Shown here in pieces: positions 42,661 to 50,900 of a stretch of DNA of 64,000 nucleotides. The position numbers and the translations under genes are program-made. The notes beneath the pieces were generated by a model. That model was not told the origin of the DNA and ran no database searches. It worked only from the letters and a program-made list of their open reading frames with translations. Position 1 is the stretch's first letter; the number at the start of each line of letters is the position of its first letter. Source of the stretch: Gammaproteobacteria bacterium (GTDB taxonomy: Bacteria; Pseudomonadota; Gammaproteobacteria; Pseudomonadales; Azotimanducaceae); the NCBI GenBank assembly GCA_026706385.1, contig JAPOYV010000094.1, positions 62,001 through 126,000 of the forward strand. The letters are read 5' to 3'.

Positions 42661-43320
42661 TCAGGTGTTGACGAACAGGGCCAGCATCCCCAGCCAGATC
42701 AGCAGCAGGAAGTGCCAGTACAGGGCGCAAAGGTCGACGCTGCGCCGTAACCGGACATTGACGTCCTCGGGATCCACGCCCTCGGCTTCGCTGGCCGCGA
42801 AACGTCGCGCGGCGCGGGCCCAGGCCACCAAACCACCGAGCAGGTGGATGCCGTGGACGCCGGTGATCAGGTAGAAGAACGAATTGGCCGGATTGGCGTA
42901 GGCGTAATAGCCTCGCGCGATCAACTGGTTCCAGACCACCAGTTGCAGGGCGAGGAATGCGAGCGTTATGCCCCCGGCGATCAGGAATGCCAGCTTCGCG
43001 GTGCCGTTCTGCCCGCGGTTGCAGGCCCTTCGCGCCCATTCGTAGGCGACGCTGGCGAGGCCAAGGACGATGGTGTTGAACCACAACAGCGGTGGCTCCG
43101 GCATCGGCACCCAGTCCGTCTGCTGACCGCCGAACTCCAGCGGCTCCAGACGCATGTGGTACGCCGCGAAGAACAAGAAGAACAAGACGCCCACGATCGC
43201 GAGGAACACCACCAACGCGACCTTCTGGTTGGAGGTGGCATACGAGGCCGTGCGCAGGTCAACGACCGTATCTGGTTGCGCCAGCCAAGGTTTCTCGGCC
43301 AAGCGTTTGAAAATGTTCAT
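42661..43320 (-). CDS. Heme-copper oxidase subunit III-like protein (CoxIII/NorE)
   Basis: A 219-aa membrane protein with five hydrophobic segments and the family motif FYLITGVHGIHLLGGLVAW in the fourth. LCALYWHFLLLIWLGMLAL at the C terminus matches the last helix of subunit III (YWHF). NorE proteins of nitric oxide reductase gene clusters look similar. No subunit I or II gene is in the window, so it is an orphan here; its partner may be encoded elsewhere. It lies between the anchor protein and CopA-type genes in one minus-strand run. Confidence 0.85.
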   Translation of the reverse strand: MNIFKRLAEKPWLAQPDTVVDLRTASYATSNQKVALVVFLAIVGVLFFLFFAAYHMRLEPLEFGGQQTDWVPMPEPPLLWFNTIVLGLASVAYEWARRACNRGQNGTAKLAFLIAGGITLAFLALQLVVWNQLIARGYYAYANPANSFFYLITGVHGIHLLGGLVAWARAARRFAASEAEGVDPEDVNVRLRRSVDLCALYWHFLLLIWLGMLALFVNT

Positions 43321-43329
43321 GGGGCTATC

Positions 43330-43887
43330 TTACTCCTGCCACGGCACTCCTGCCGCCGCGCTGCGCGGAAACGGCACGCGAGCGACGTCGCCGTCCTTGT
43401 ATTCCGTGGCCCCCGTGGCGAATCCTGCCAGGCGCAACGTCACGGTGAGCGTCCCCGTGGTGCGGTTCTCCCAGAACCACCCGTGGATGCCGTCGTAAGG
43501 CGCAACGTACGTACCAGCATCCCCCGTGCCGCGCCCTTGGGCGAAGCTCTCGGCCGCTTCGGGATCGGCCCCGGCGGGTTCCGCGTGCAGGTCGAAGACG
43601 ACCTCGCCGTCCGCCCGCCACGCGTAGACCAGGCCGTCGCCGCCGACGAGATCGTACTTGATCTCCACCGATTCGAACGGTGCGAGTTCGAAGACCCGCG
43701 TCTCCGACGCGAACGCTGTGTCGGTCCGGTGGGCGTCAACCGGGGGCGCGCCGGCCAAGCCGAGCAGCCCCAGGGCTCGCCCGACCCCGGTGGGATCCAC
43801 GCCGAACTCCGCGGGAAGCACGAACGTGACGAACGCGGCGCTCGCCGCCAAGAGTGCCCCGACGATGGCGAGGACGATGCGCTTCAT
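43330..43887 (-). CDS. Transmembrane anchor protein, HupE-associated
   Basis: A 185-aa protein with an N-terminal membrane segment (MKRIVLAIVGALLAASAAFV) and an extracytoplasmic domain. FELAPFESVEIKYDLVGG and YDGIHGWFWENRTTGTLTV match a family often annotated as transmembrane anchor protein next to HupE and metal-efflux genes. The ATG at 43887 overlaps the HupE stop by 4 nt. It has no enzyme motif; a role in binding a metal or an oxidase subunit is only inferred from its neighbours. Confidence 0.78.
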   Translation of the reverse strand: MKRIVLAIVGALLAASAAFVTFVLPAEFGVDPTGVGRALGLLGLAGAPPVDAHRTDTAFASETRVFELAPFESVEIKYDLVGGDGLVYAWRADGEVVFDLHAEPAGADPEAAESFAQGRGTGDAGTYVAPYDGIHGWFWENRTTGTLTVTLRLAGFATGATEYKDGDVARVPFPRSAAAGVPWQE

Positions 43888-44573
43888 CCCTGCAGCCACC
43901 AGCCCGCCAATTGGTACTGCGTGAGCAGGAACCCGAGGGCCAGCAGCACGGTATTGAGCCCGAAGGCGGAGCGCTCGAAGGTGGGCTGGCGCCGCCACCA
44001 GGCGAGCACACCCACGACGCCCGCCAACGCGGTGAACTGGCCAAGCTCCACGCCGACGTTGAAGCTCACGAGATTGATGAGCAGCCCGTCGTCCGCGAGG
44101 TAGAGCTCTTGGACCTTCGTGGCGAGCCCCAGGCCATGGAACAGGCCAAACACCAGCACGGCCCAGCGGGTGTTGGGCGAGCGCCCGAATACCCTCTCGA
44201 ACCCGCCCATGTTCTCGAACGCCTTGTAGGCCACCGACAAGCCGATGATCGCATCCACCAGGTAGGCGTCCACGGTGAGTTCGCCCAAGACGCCTGCCAG
44301 CAGCGTGATGCTGTGGCCCAGGGTGAACAGAGACACGTAGAGGACCACGTCCTTGAGGCGATGCAGGAAGAACACCACGCCGACGAGAAACAGCAGGTGG
44401 TCCACGCCGGTGACCATGTGCTTGGCGCCGAGGTACGTGAATGCCCCGACCGCCGGACCATCGAGGGCTTGGACATAACTCGCGTTGCCCTCGGAGATCG
44501 CGTGGGCGAGGGCCGGCAATCCGACCAGCAGCGCGATCGCAACTGCGCCGCCCAGCACTGCCCTGCTACCCAC
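43884..44573 (-). CDS. HupE/UreJ-family membrane protein
   Basis: A 229-aa membrane protein with a cleavable-looking N terminus (AVLGGAVAIALLVGLPALAHA) and about six further helices. HMVTGVDHLLFLVGVVFFLH and VSLFTLGHSITLLAGVL contain the His/Asp residues conserved in HupE-like metal transporters, and LVFGLFHGLGLATKVQELYL is the second typical motif. HupE/UreJ moves Ni2+ or Co2+ in other systems; this branch, near copper and oxidase genes, may move another metal. The start is GTG at 44573, 5 nt after the stop of the cytochrome gene. Confidence 0.85.
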   Translation of the reverse strand: MGSRAVLGGAVAIALLVGLPALAHAISEGNASYVQALDGPAVGAFTYLGAKHMVTGVDHLLFLVGVVFFLHRLKDVVLYVSLFTLGHSITLLAGVLGELTVDAYLVDAIIGLSVAYKAFENMGGFERVFGRSPNTRWAVLVFGLFHGLGLATKVQELYLADDGLLINLVSFNVGVELGQFTALAGVVGVLAWWRRQPTFERSAFGLNTVLLALGFLLTQYQLAGWWLQG

Positions 44574-44578
44574 GGCGG

Positions 44579-45082
44579 TCAGCCCGTGCCGGCTTCGTCC
44601 GCAGGCATGCGCGCATAGACTTGGTGGCAGGCGACGCAGACGTTGTACAAGTTGCCGCCGATCTCGAACAGCGCTTCGCTGTCCCGATTGTCGACCGCCT
44701 CGATGGCCTGCTCCGCAATGCGGGTCATGCCGTGGGAGAACTCGATCCAAGGTGCCGGGCCGGGTTCTCCAACGGGCATCAGGTGTGGCATCAAGAGCAG
44801 ATTGCCACTTTCGGCGACCACGGCGGCGCTGTGCCGGACGGCCGCCCATCCCTCTTCAGTGGTCGGGGTCAGGTCTTCCTCACCCTCGGCCGTGATCACA
44901 TAGCCCGTCGCGCCCCAGATCGCGTCCGCAGCCGGGTCGAGCACCCAGGCCATCGTCTCGCGCATGTCGCCGACCGGCTGCACGGGCAACTCGGTCGTCG
45001 GGGGCTCGCCGCAACCGGCAAGCCACAAGGCCGCGAGCGCCAAGCCGTTTCTTGCAGCCACAGTGGTGTCAGTCCTTCGCAC
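44579..45082 (-). CDS. Cytochrome c'/c556-like lipoprotein
   Basis: A 167-aa lipoprotein. The signal peptide RRTDTTVAARNGLALAALWL ends in the lipobox LAGC and the mature protein starts with CGEPPTTELP. The haem-binding motif CVACH lies at the C-terminal end in LYNVCVACHQVYARMPADE, the layout of four-helix cytochromes c' and c556. It would be anchored on the periplasmic face and carry electrons or bind NO or CO. A GTG start at 45082 was chosen; a GTG at 45061 would also keep the signal. First gene of the HupE-CoxIII-CopA run. Confidence 0.85.
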   Translation of the reverse strand: MRRTDTTVAARNGLALAALWLAGCGEPPTTELPVQPVGDMRETMAWVLDPAADAIWGATGYVITAEGEEDLTPTTEEGWAAVRHSAAVVAESGNLLLMPHLMPVGEPGPAPWIEFSHGMTRIAEQAIEAVDNRDSEALFEIGGNLYNVCVACHQVYARMPADEAGTG

Positions 45083-45282
45083 GGTGAGCGCGGTATTGTA
45101 ATGGGGTCGAGGCGAATCGTACGGCGGATCGTGGCGAAACTCGCCAATTGACACGGGACGGTCGCGTCCCACCCCCTGCAAATCATTGGCTTACGCGCGT
45201 TCTGGACGCTGGCATACGCATTGCACGCCCAAGCTTCCAATGAGGCTTATCATTCATTGAACCGGGACGGGAGTGCTTTCGT

Positions 45283-45513
45283 ATGGGTTTCTGGAGTTTT
45301 GTCGCATTTGCTGTGGCGTGCGGGTGTCTACTCGAGGCTTACCGGATCTACGCGAAGTCCAAATCCGGTCGGCGAAGCGATGCCGATCTCGAAGCGCGGG
45401 TCGTGGCCTTGGAGGACGAGAACGACTTGGAGGTACGCGTGCGCAACCTGGAAGCGATCATCACCGACCCGAAGTTCCAACTCGACCGCGAAATCAACAA
45501 GCTCTCGAACTGA
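45283..45513 (+). CDS. Small membrane coiled-coil protein (PspB-like architecture)
   Basis: A 76-aa protein with an N-terminal membrane segment (FWSFVAFAVACGCLLEAYRI) followed by a charged coiled coil (ADLEARVVALEDENDLEVRV) and a C-terminal NLEAIITDPKFQLDREINKL. The order resembles the phage-shock protein B layout, but the sequence does not allow a firm family assignment. Start ATG at 45283; the amidase begins 5 nt after its stop, so the two are likely translated from one mRNA. Confidence 0.7.
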   Translation: MGFWSFVAFAVACGCLLEAYRIYAKSKSGRRSDADLEARVVALEDENDLEVRVRNLEAIITDPKFQLDREINKLSN

Positions 45514-45517
45514 TCAC

Positions 45518-46924
45518 GTGAGCGACGATCTCGCCTACGCGTCGGCGACAACGCTAGCCCGCGCCATACGAACCGGCGAACTGTCGCCGGTCGAGATCGT
45601 CGACGCCCTGCTCCGGAGGATCGAGGGCCACGAACCGCGGATCAACGCGTTTGCCATGCTGACGCCGGACTTGGCGCGCGACATGGCCAGGGCCGCTGAA
45701 GACGACCTGGCCAAAGGGCGACCAACCGGCCCACTGCATGGCGTGCCCGTCACCATCAAGGATCTATTCGATGTCGAGGGTCTGCCCACCGACCGCGGGT
45801 CGCTGGCTGGCCGGGGTCGCGTCGCGGTCGCCGACTCGCCGGTAACGGCCCGGCTGAGGGCGGCGGGCGCGGTCATTCTCGGCAAGACGACGACATCGGA
45901 GTTCGGCTGGACCGGGGTCAGCCGAAGCCCGTTGACGGGCATTACCCACAACCCCTGGCGCCACGGTTACAACGCCGGCGCCTCGTCGGCGGGCGCTGGC
46001 GCGGCAGCCGCCGCCGGCTTCGGCCCGCTCCACCAAGGATCCGATGGCGCCGGGTCCATCCGGATGCCTTCCCACTTCAGCGGCATCTTCGGGCTGAAGC
46101 CCACCTGGGGCCTCGTTCCCCAACTCCCCGTGCGCAACAGCGACCAGGTTTCCCACGTGGGGCCGATGACGCGCACCGTCGCGGACGCGGCCCTGTTCCT
46201 GAACGCGACCGCGGGCCCGCATCCGTTCGACCACACCAGCCTGACAAGCCGGGAAGTCGACTACGGCGCGGACTTGAAAAGGGATGTTGACGGACTCCGG
46301 GTCGCTTACAGCCCGGATCTTGGCCATGCCCGCGTGGATCCCGAGGTCGCCGCGGCCGTCCAGGACGCGGTGACGGTGTTCGAGTCCTGCGGCTGCCATG
46401 TCGAAGAAGCCACACCGGATTGGGGTCCCGAGGGTCCGGAGATCGGCCGGTTCTTCTGGTCCGTCCACGAGGTCCCCCTCGCTGGTTTGCTCGACGAGTG
46501 GCGGGATCGGATGGATCCCGGCCTCGTGGCCTGCATCGAGGCGGGCCAAGGCAAGAGCGCGGACGACTACCTCGCCATGCGTGCGCGAAAGCTCAACTAC
46601 GTCGAACGCCAGCACCGGTTCATGGCTGACTGGGATCTCCTGGTGACGCCGGCGGTGAGCGTGGCCGCGTTCCCCGCCGAGCGCTTGCAGCCCGAGCACT
46701 GGCCCCAACACCCCTGGGACTGGCTGCAGTGGTCGGAGTTCTGCTATCCGTTCAACATGAGCGGCCTACCGGCCGCAAGCGTGCCGTGCGGGTTCACGCC
46801 GGACGGCCTACCGGTGGGCATGCAGATCGTCGGCCGTCGCGGCGCCGACCAAGCCGTGCTGCAAGCGGCGGCCACGTTCGAGCGTGCGCGGCCCTGGGCG
46901 CACGAACGACCACCGATGGATTGA
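45518..46924 (+). CDS. Amidase signature family hydrolase
   Basis: A 468-aa amidase with the Ser-cisSer-Lys triad: Lys81 in GVPVTIKDLFDVEG, cis-Ser156 in NAGASSAGAGAA (where GASSAG replaces the usual GGSSGG), and nucleophile Ser180 in GSDGAGSIRMPS. The start is GTG at 45518. It hydrolyses an amide of unknown structure. The gene ends just before the AT-rich LexA-controlled promoter region. Confidence 0.92.
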   Translation: MSDDLAYASATTLARAIRTGELSPVEIVDALLRRIEGHEPRINAFAMLTPDLARDMARAAEDDLAKGRPTGPLHGVPVTIKDLFDVEGLPTDRGSLAGRGRVAVADSPVTARLRAAGAVILGKTTTSEFGWTGVSRSPLTGITHNPWRHGYNAGASSAGAGAAAAAGFGPLHQGSDGAGSIRMPSHFSGIFGLKPTWGLVPQLPVRNSDQVSHVGPMTRTVADAALFLNATAGPHPFDHTSLTSREVDYGADLKRDVDGLRVAYSPDLGHARVDPEVAAAVQDAVTVFESCGCHVEEATPDWGPEGPEIGRFFWSVHEVPLAGLLDEWRDRMDPGLVACIEAGQGKSADDYLAMRARKLNYVERQHRFMADWDLLVTPAVSVAAFPAERLQPEHWPQHPWDWLQWSEFCYPFNMSGLPAASVPCGFTPDGLPVGMQIVGRRGADQAVLQAAATFERARPWAHERPPMD

Positions 46925-46968
46925 GTCGTCAGTCTGCACTTGGCCCCAAAAATTCCCAAATAAAACAA

Positions 46969-46996
46969 TTACAAGTGGCATTTATACTGTTATTAT
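46969..46996 (+). promoter_or_regulatory. Promoter of the DUF222-HNH gene
   Basis: TTACAA (46969-46974) and TATTAT (46991-46996) are 16 nt apart inside a rare AT-rich stretch. The -10 hexamer lies inside the LexA box, so LexA binding would block the promoter. Confidence 0.6.
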
Positions 46997-47005
46997 ATAC
47001 AGTAT
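46984..47005. promoter_or_regulatory. LexA (SOS) box
   Basis: The core CTGTTATTATATACAG at 46987-47002 matches CTGT-N8-ACAG exactly with an all-AT centre. The match extends to an ATACTGT...ACAGTAT palindrome of 22 bp. It lies 33 nt before the ATG of the downstream gene and covers its predicted -10 box. Confidence 0.88.
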
Positions 47006-47034
47006 TAGATACATCACCATGAGTCGTCATAGCC

Positions 47035-48582
47035 ATGTTCCAACCTTCCGACGAAACCGTGAGACAAGCTGGGTTCATTCCCGAAGGTGCTGACTATTTC
47101 GCCCTGGAAGACACCCCGGAACTCGATTTCATCCCCGACGACCCCGCCGAACTGCGTTGCGCCGTCACGGACATGGCCGCCCACATCAACGTCGCCGATT
47201 GGCGGTTCATCAAGCTCGTCGCGGCCATGGACTGCAGGCGCGGCTGGGACGAGCGCGGCTACTGCAACCTCGGCAACTGGCTGGACCATCGCTGCGGGCT
47301 CGGGCCCTGCGCCGCGCGTGAACGGATCCGCATCGGGCGGGCGCTCGCCCGTCTGCCGCGCGTCGATGCGGCGTTCCGTGACGGCATCCTGAGCTATTCC
47401 AAGGTTCGAGCCATCACCCGGGTGGCTACGCGCGAGACCGAGGCGATGCTGCTGTCCATCGCGCACCGCAGCAGCGCGGCGCAGCTGGAGAGCCTGGTCA
47501 GGACTTACCAGCGGGTCGAGCGGAGCGATGGGGAACGCCGCCCTAGCGAGGAGCGGCGGGGCCTAAGCTGGCACTACGAGGACGGCATGCTGGTTGTCAC
47601 GGCCGCGGTGCCGGCCGAGCGCGGCGCGCTCCTGATCAACGCGCTGCAGAAGATCGTCGATGCGCGGGCGGACGAACGGGACACGCACTACCAGTCTCTT
47701 CTTGGGGCAGTTGGCGGTCCCGAAATCGTGGCGGCGGATGGCGACCTGCGGGTTGACGACCAGTCGGATGCCCAAATCGTGCCCGAACCGCGTGCGCCGG
47801 ACCCCGTCTCGCACGAGGAACGCCCCATCGTGGCCGCCGACGCTCCCGGTGATGTTTCCGCGGGGACGGCACGCGATCTACCCGCCGGAGCGGACGATCT
47901 GCCGGCACCGTTGGCATTCGAGCTCGCAAGCCACGAACAACGCTTCGCCGACGCCCTCGTGGACATGGCGGAGCACTCCCTGGCGAACGGCGCCAGTCGG
48001 CGGGAACGGCGCACCGGCAGGCGCTACGAGGTCGTGCTCACCATCGGCCGCAACGAGCTCGCTGCGCAGTCCACAGCAGGCGGCGCCCGCTACCACGTCG
48101 ACCCGGACTGGGGCATCGACGAGGAGGACGCCCGCCAGATCGCCTGCGATGCGGACCTTACGGAATTCATCCAGGATGCGCGGGGCAACCTGCTGAACTA
48201 CGGACGCCGCCGGCGCATCGTCCCGGGGCGGCTGCTGCGGGCCTTGAAGCTGCGGGACCACAGCCGCTGCCGCTTCCCCGGCTGTCCGCATCAGCGCCAT
48301 GTCGAGGCGCATCATGTCCGGCACTGGATCGACGGCGGGGAGACACGCCTGGACAACCTGGTGTTGCTGTGCAGCGCGCATCACCGGCTGCTGCACCACG
48401 GCGCCTTCCACATCACTGCAGATGACGATGAGGTCGTGTTCATCAGTCGGGATGGCGAGGTGATCGAACCGGCGCTCAGACCTCAGTTTCCGGAACTTGC
48501 TGGCGCGTTCCCGCTCCTGTTTCCGAGGGAACCCAACTGCTCGGCGGGGAGAGGTTCGTTCTCGACCCTTGTCACCCAGTAG
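47035..48582 (+). CDS. DUF222 domain HNH endonuclease (13E12-type), SOS-controlled
   Basis: A 515-aa protein with an N-terminal DUF222 domain (about residues 30-300, including FIKLVAAMDCRRGWDERGY and GLGPCAARERIRIGRALARL) and a C-terminal HNH nuclease. The HNH site runs CRFPGCPHQRHVEAHHVRHW, then GGETRLDNLVLLCSAHHRLL, with the two zinc-binding Cys pairs and the catalytic His. Family members are often multicopy and mobile-like. The gene follows a perfect LexA box, so it should be induced by DNA damage. Its 3' end overlaps the convergent PhyH gene by 100 nt. Confidence 0.9.
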   Translation: MFQPSDETVRQAGFIPEGADYFALEDTPELDFIPDDPAELRCAVTDMAAHINVADWRFIKLVAAMDCRRGWDERGYCNLGNWLDHRCGLGPCAARERIRIGRALARLPRVDAAFRDGILSYSKVRAITRVATRETEAMLLSIAHRSSAAQLESLVRTYQRVERSDGERRPSEERRGLSWHYEDGMLVVTAAVPAERGALLINALQKIVDARADERDTHYQSLLGAVGGPEIVAADGDLRVDDQSDAQIVPEPRAPDPVSHEERPIVAADAPGDVSAGTARDLPAGADDLPAPLAFELASHEQRFADALVDMAEHSLANGASRRERRTGRRYEVVLTIGRNELAAQSTAGGARYHVDPDWGIDEEDARQIACDADLTEFIQDARGNLLNYGRRRRIVPGRLLRALKLRDHSRCRFPGCPHQRHVEAHHVRHWIDGGETRLDNLVLLCSAHHRLLHHGAFHITADDDEVVFISRDGEVIEPALRPQFPELAGAFPLLFPREPNCSAGRGSFSTLVTQ

Positions 48583-49433
48583 TCGGCATCGAAGGACTCG
48601 TCCCCGAGCAGGAACCGCCAGAACCGGATGCGGTTGATGTACTCGATCCGGCCCGTGTCGTTCTCGAACCAGCGCTCGCCCCGGGTGAGGATCGAGTGGA
48701 TGTGATCCGCGTCACGTCTGCTCTTCACATGGAAGATCGGGCGTTGCGCGCAATCCGCGTCGGACAGGTCGGAGGTGTCCCAAAGGCGCTCTTGCCGAAC
48801 CGTTGGGTTGAGTCTGATCTTGAACATGAACCGAACGCGGTCGGAGCGGTTTCGGCCCCCGCCGTGCCAAAGACCGTGGTGCGCGAAGATCAACGTCCCT
48901 GCCGGACAGACGACGTGCTCTTGCCCGGCGATGTTCTGATAGCGGGCGACGGCCATTTCGCTCACGACTCGCAGGTGTGTACCCGGAACGTACCGGGTGC
49001 CGCCCATCTCAGGCGTGACCTCGTGCGGAAAGTACATGATCTGGACATCGAAAGTCAGTCGCGGGTCGATGGTGGAGTCCTGGTGGGTGTGCTGGGTTGT
49101 GGCCTGTTCGCCCGAGGGCATGAGCACATGCAGGAAGTGGTGATCGATCAATGAACCGGGACCGACGAGACTTTCGATTGCGCCACGAACCCACGGCAGA
49201 CGCACCAGGCGACCCAGTGCCGTGTCATTCGCGTAGGCTTCCATCAGGCCGGTCCCCGCCGGCACTTCCGGAATGCGGCTATTCGCCATCAATTCGGCGT
49301 AGTTCGATGCGTTCCGACCGCCCGCCTCGTCCATGAACTGTTCGTTGACGTCCAACGGCACCCGGCCATCGAAGCGCAGGAACCCCCGGGCCGCGAACGA
49401 CGCCATCTGTTTGGAGCTCAGCCGTTCAAGCAT
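48483..49433 (-). CDS. Phytanoyl-CoA dioxygenase family oxygenase
   Basis: A 316-aa Fe(II)/2-oxoglutarate oxygenase. The HxD motif is in TQHTHQDSTIDPRLTFDVQ and the distal His in FAHHGLWHGGGRNRSDRVRF; GGTRYVPGTHLRVVSEM links them. The C-terminal 80 residues (RGERWFENDTGRIEYINRIR) are longer than usual, and about 33 codons at the end overlap the HNH gene on the other strand. The real stop may lie earlier only if the sequence were different; as read the frame is intact. The substrate is unknown. Confidence 0.88.
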   Translation of the reverse strand: MLERLSSKQMASFAARGFLRFDGRVPLDVNEQFMDEAGGRNASNYAELMANSRIPEVPAGTGLMEAYANDTALGRLVRLPWVRGAIESLVGPGSLIDHHFLHVLMPSGEQATTQHTHQDSTIDPRLTFDVQIMYFPHEVTPEMGGTRYVPGTHLRVVSEMAVARYQNIAGQEHVVCPAGTLIFAHHGLWHGGGRNRSDRVRFMFKIRLNPTVRQERLWDTSDLSDADCAQRPIFHVKSRRDADHIHSILTRGERWFENDTGRIEYINRIRFWRFLLGDESFDADYWVTRVENEPLPAEQLGSLGNRSGNAPASSGN

Positions 49434-49443
49434 CGCCTGCCCC

Positions 49444-49716
49444 CTATTCCACCTCGATCAGCCTCTCGAAGAAGAACTCGTACTTGAGATACCCGGTCCG
49501 GAACTCGTCGCCGGCCCCGTGGTCCAGAAGCGGAGATGCTTGGATCAGTCGCCAACCATCCTCCAATGCTGCCAGGCCCGTTCCATAGGGCGGCTCGTCG
49601 GCATCCCCGGACATGTGCCGCTTTCGCCCGGTCCCATCGTACAACGCCCACGCGGCAACGCCGGAATCGAGCGCCGAATTCTTCAGATAGAGGACGAGAA
49701 CCTGCTGTCGTCGCAT
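49444..49716 (-). CDS. Small conserved protein of unknown function
   Basis: A 90-aa protein. Its C-terminal part, DGWRLIQASPLLDHGAGDEF and GYLKYEFFFERLIEVE, resembles small conserved proteins that pack as an alpha/beta unit. No motif points to catalysis. It lies 10 nt upstream of the PhyH oxygenase on the same strand and is probably co-transcribed with it. Confidence 0.6.
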   Translation of the reverse strand: MRRQQVLVLYLKNSALDSGVAAWALYDGTGRKRHMSGDADEPPYGTGLAALEDGWRLIQASPLLDHGAGDEFRTGYLKYEFFFERLIEVE

Positions 49717-49841
49717 GGTGGAGACGTCAAGGCGTCGTGCAACACGAGCGTGGGAGTTTATCCGTCGGATCGCGAGCGCGCTTGATCGTCGGGCACCCCG
49801 CGTCGTCTAATCAGTGCGGAAGCTTGAAGGAGACCTCGCTC

Positions 49842-50894
49842 GTGAAACGCCGTTCCCTCCTCGTCGCCGGCGCCACTCTACCGCTTGCGGCGACCTTGAC
49901 CCGTGCCGCGGACCCGGTCCGCTATCCGCGCGCCGATGTCGTGACCCTAGACCCGTCCTTCCACGGCTTCATCGGCAATACGCCCGTGTCGCGCCTGTTC
50001 ACCAGCCCCGACATGTACTGGGCCGAGGGGCCGGCCTGGAACGGCTGGGGCAACTACCTCGTGTGGAGCGACATCCCCAACAACCTGCAGTACCGGTGGC
50101 TCGACGAGGACGGCCACGTCTCGGTTTTCCGCCGACCGGCGAACAACAGCAACGGTAATACCTTCGACCGTGAGGGCCGGCAGATCTCGTTCGAGCATCT
50201 CACCCACCGCGTCGTACGCTACGAACGGGACGGCTCGGTCACCGTGCTGGCCGACAGCTTCGGGGGCAAGCCGCTGAACGCACCGAACGACGGCATCGTG
50301 CATCCCAACGGCGACCTGTGGTTCTCCGACCCGGGCTACGGCACGCTGGGCGACTACGAAGGCTACGACGCGGACACGGGCTCCGTGCAGCCGTACCAGA
50401 AGGAGGCGATCTACCGGTTGGACGGCCAGACCGGGGAGCTACACCAGGTCACCGACGAGATCTACAAGCCGAACGGTGTGTGCTTCTCTCCGGACTACAA
50501 GATCCTGTACGCGGCGGATACGGGCATGTCGCATTACCCGGAAGCGCCGTCGGTCATCAAGGCGTGGGACGTGGTCGACGAGGTCCGTCTCGCCAACGGA
50601 CGCGACTTCGCCTCAATGGAACTCGATGTGGACGGCGAGTTGCGCCGCGGGGGTGCCGACGGCATCCGTTGCGACGCCGACGGCAACCTCTGGTCGAGTG
50701 CCGGCTGGGCGGGCCCCGGCTACGACGGCGTGCATGTCTTCAATCCGGACGGCGCGCGCGTCGGGCAGATCCTGTTGCCCGAGGTGTGCGCCAACCTCTG
50801 CTTCGGCGGAGCCAAGCGAAACCGGCTGTTCATGACAGCGAGCCAGTCCCTCTACGCGGTGTTCACGAATGCGCGCGGCGCGCACTTCTGCTAA
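49842..50894 (+). CDS. SMP-30/gluconolactonase-like protein, Tat-exported
   Basis: A 350-aa six-bladed propeller. The signal KRRSLLVAGATLPLAATLTR has a twin-arginine pair followed by a hydrophobic stretch. Metal-binding residues are Glu62 (MYWAEGPAWNGWG), the Asn and Asp in KPLNAPNDGIVHPNG and DEIYKPNGVCFSPDY, typical of the SMP-30/gluconolactonase/luciferin-regenerating family. It hydrolyses a lactone in the periplasm in relatives. GTG start at 49842 behind AAGGAGA. It is convergent with the DUF6644-like genes. Confidence 0.88.
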   Translation: MKRRSLLVAGATLPLAATLTRAADPVRYPRADVVTLDPSFHGFIGNTPVSRLFTSPDMYWAEGPAWNGWGNYLVWSDIPNNLQYRWLDEDGHVSVFRRPANNSNGNTFDREGRQISFEHLTHRVVRYERDGSVTVLADSFGGKPLNAPNDGIVHPNGDLWFSDPGYGTLGDYEGYDADTGSVQPYQKEAIYRLDGQTGELHQVTDEIYKPNGVCFSPDYKILYAADTGMSHYPEAPSVIKAWDVVDEVRLANGRDFASMELDVDGELRRGGADGIRCDADGNLWSSAGWAGPGYDGVHVFNPDGARVGQILLPEVCANLCFGGAKRNRLFMTASQSLYAVFTNARGAHFC

Positions 50895-50900
50895 GCAGCT

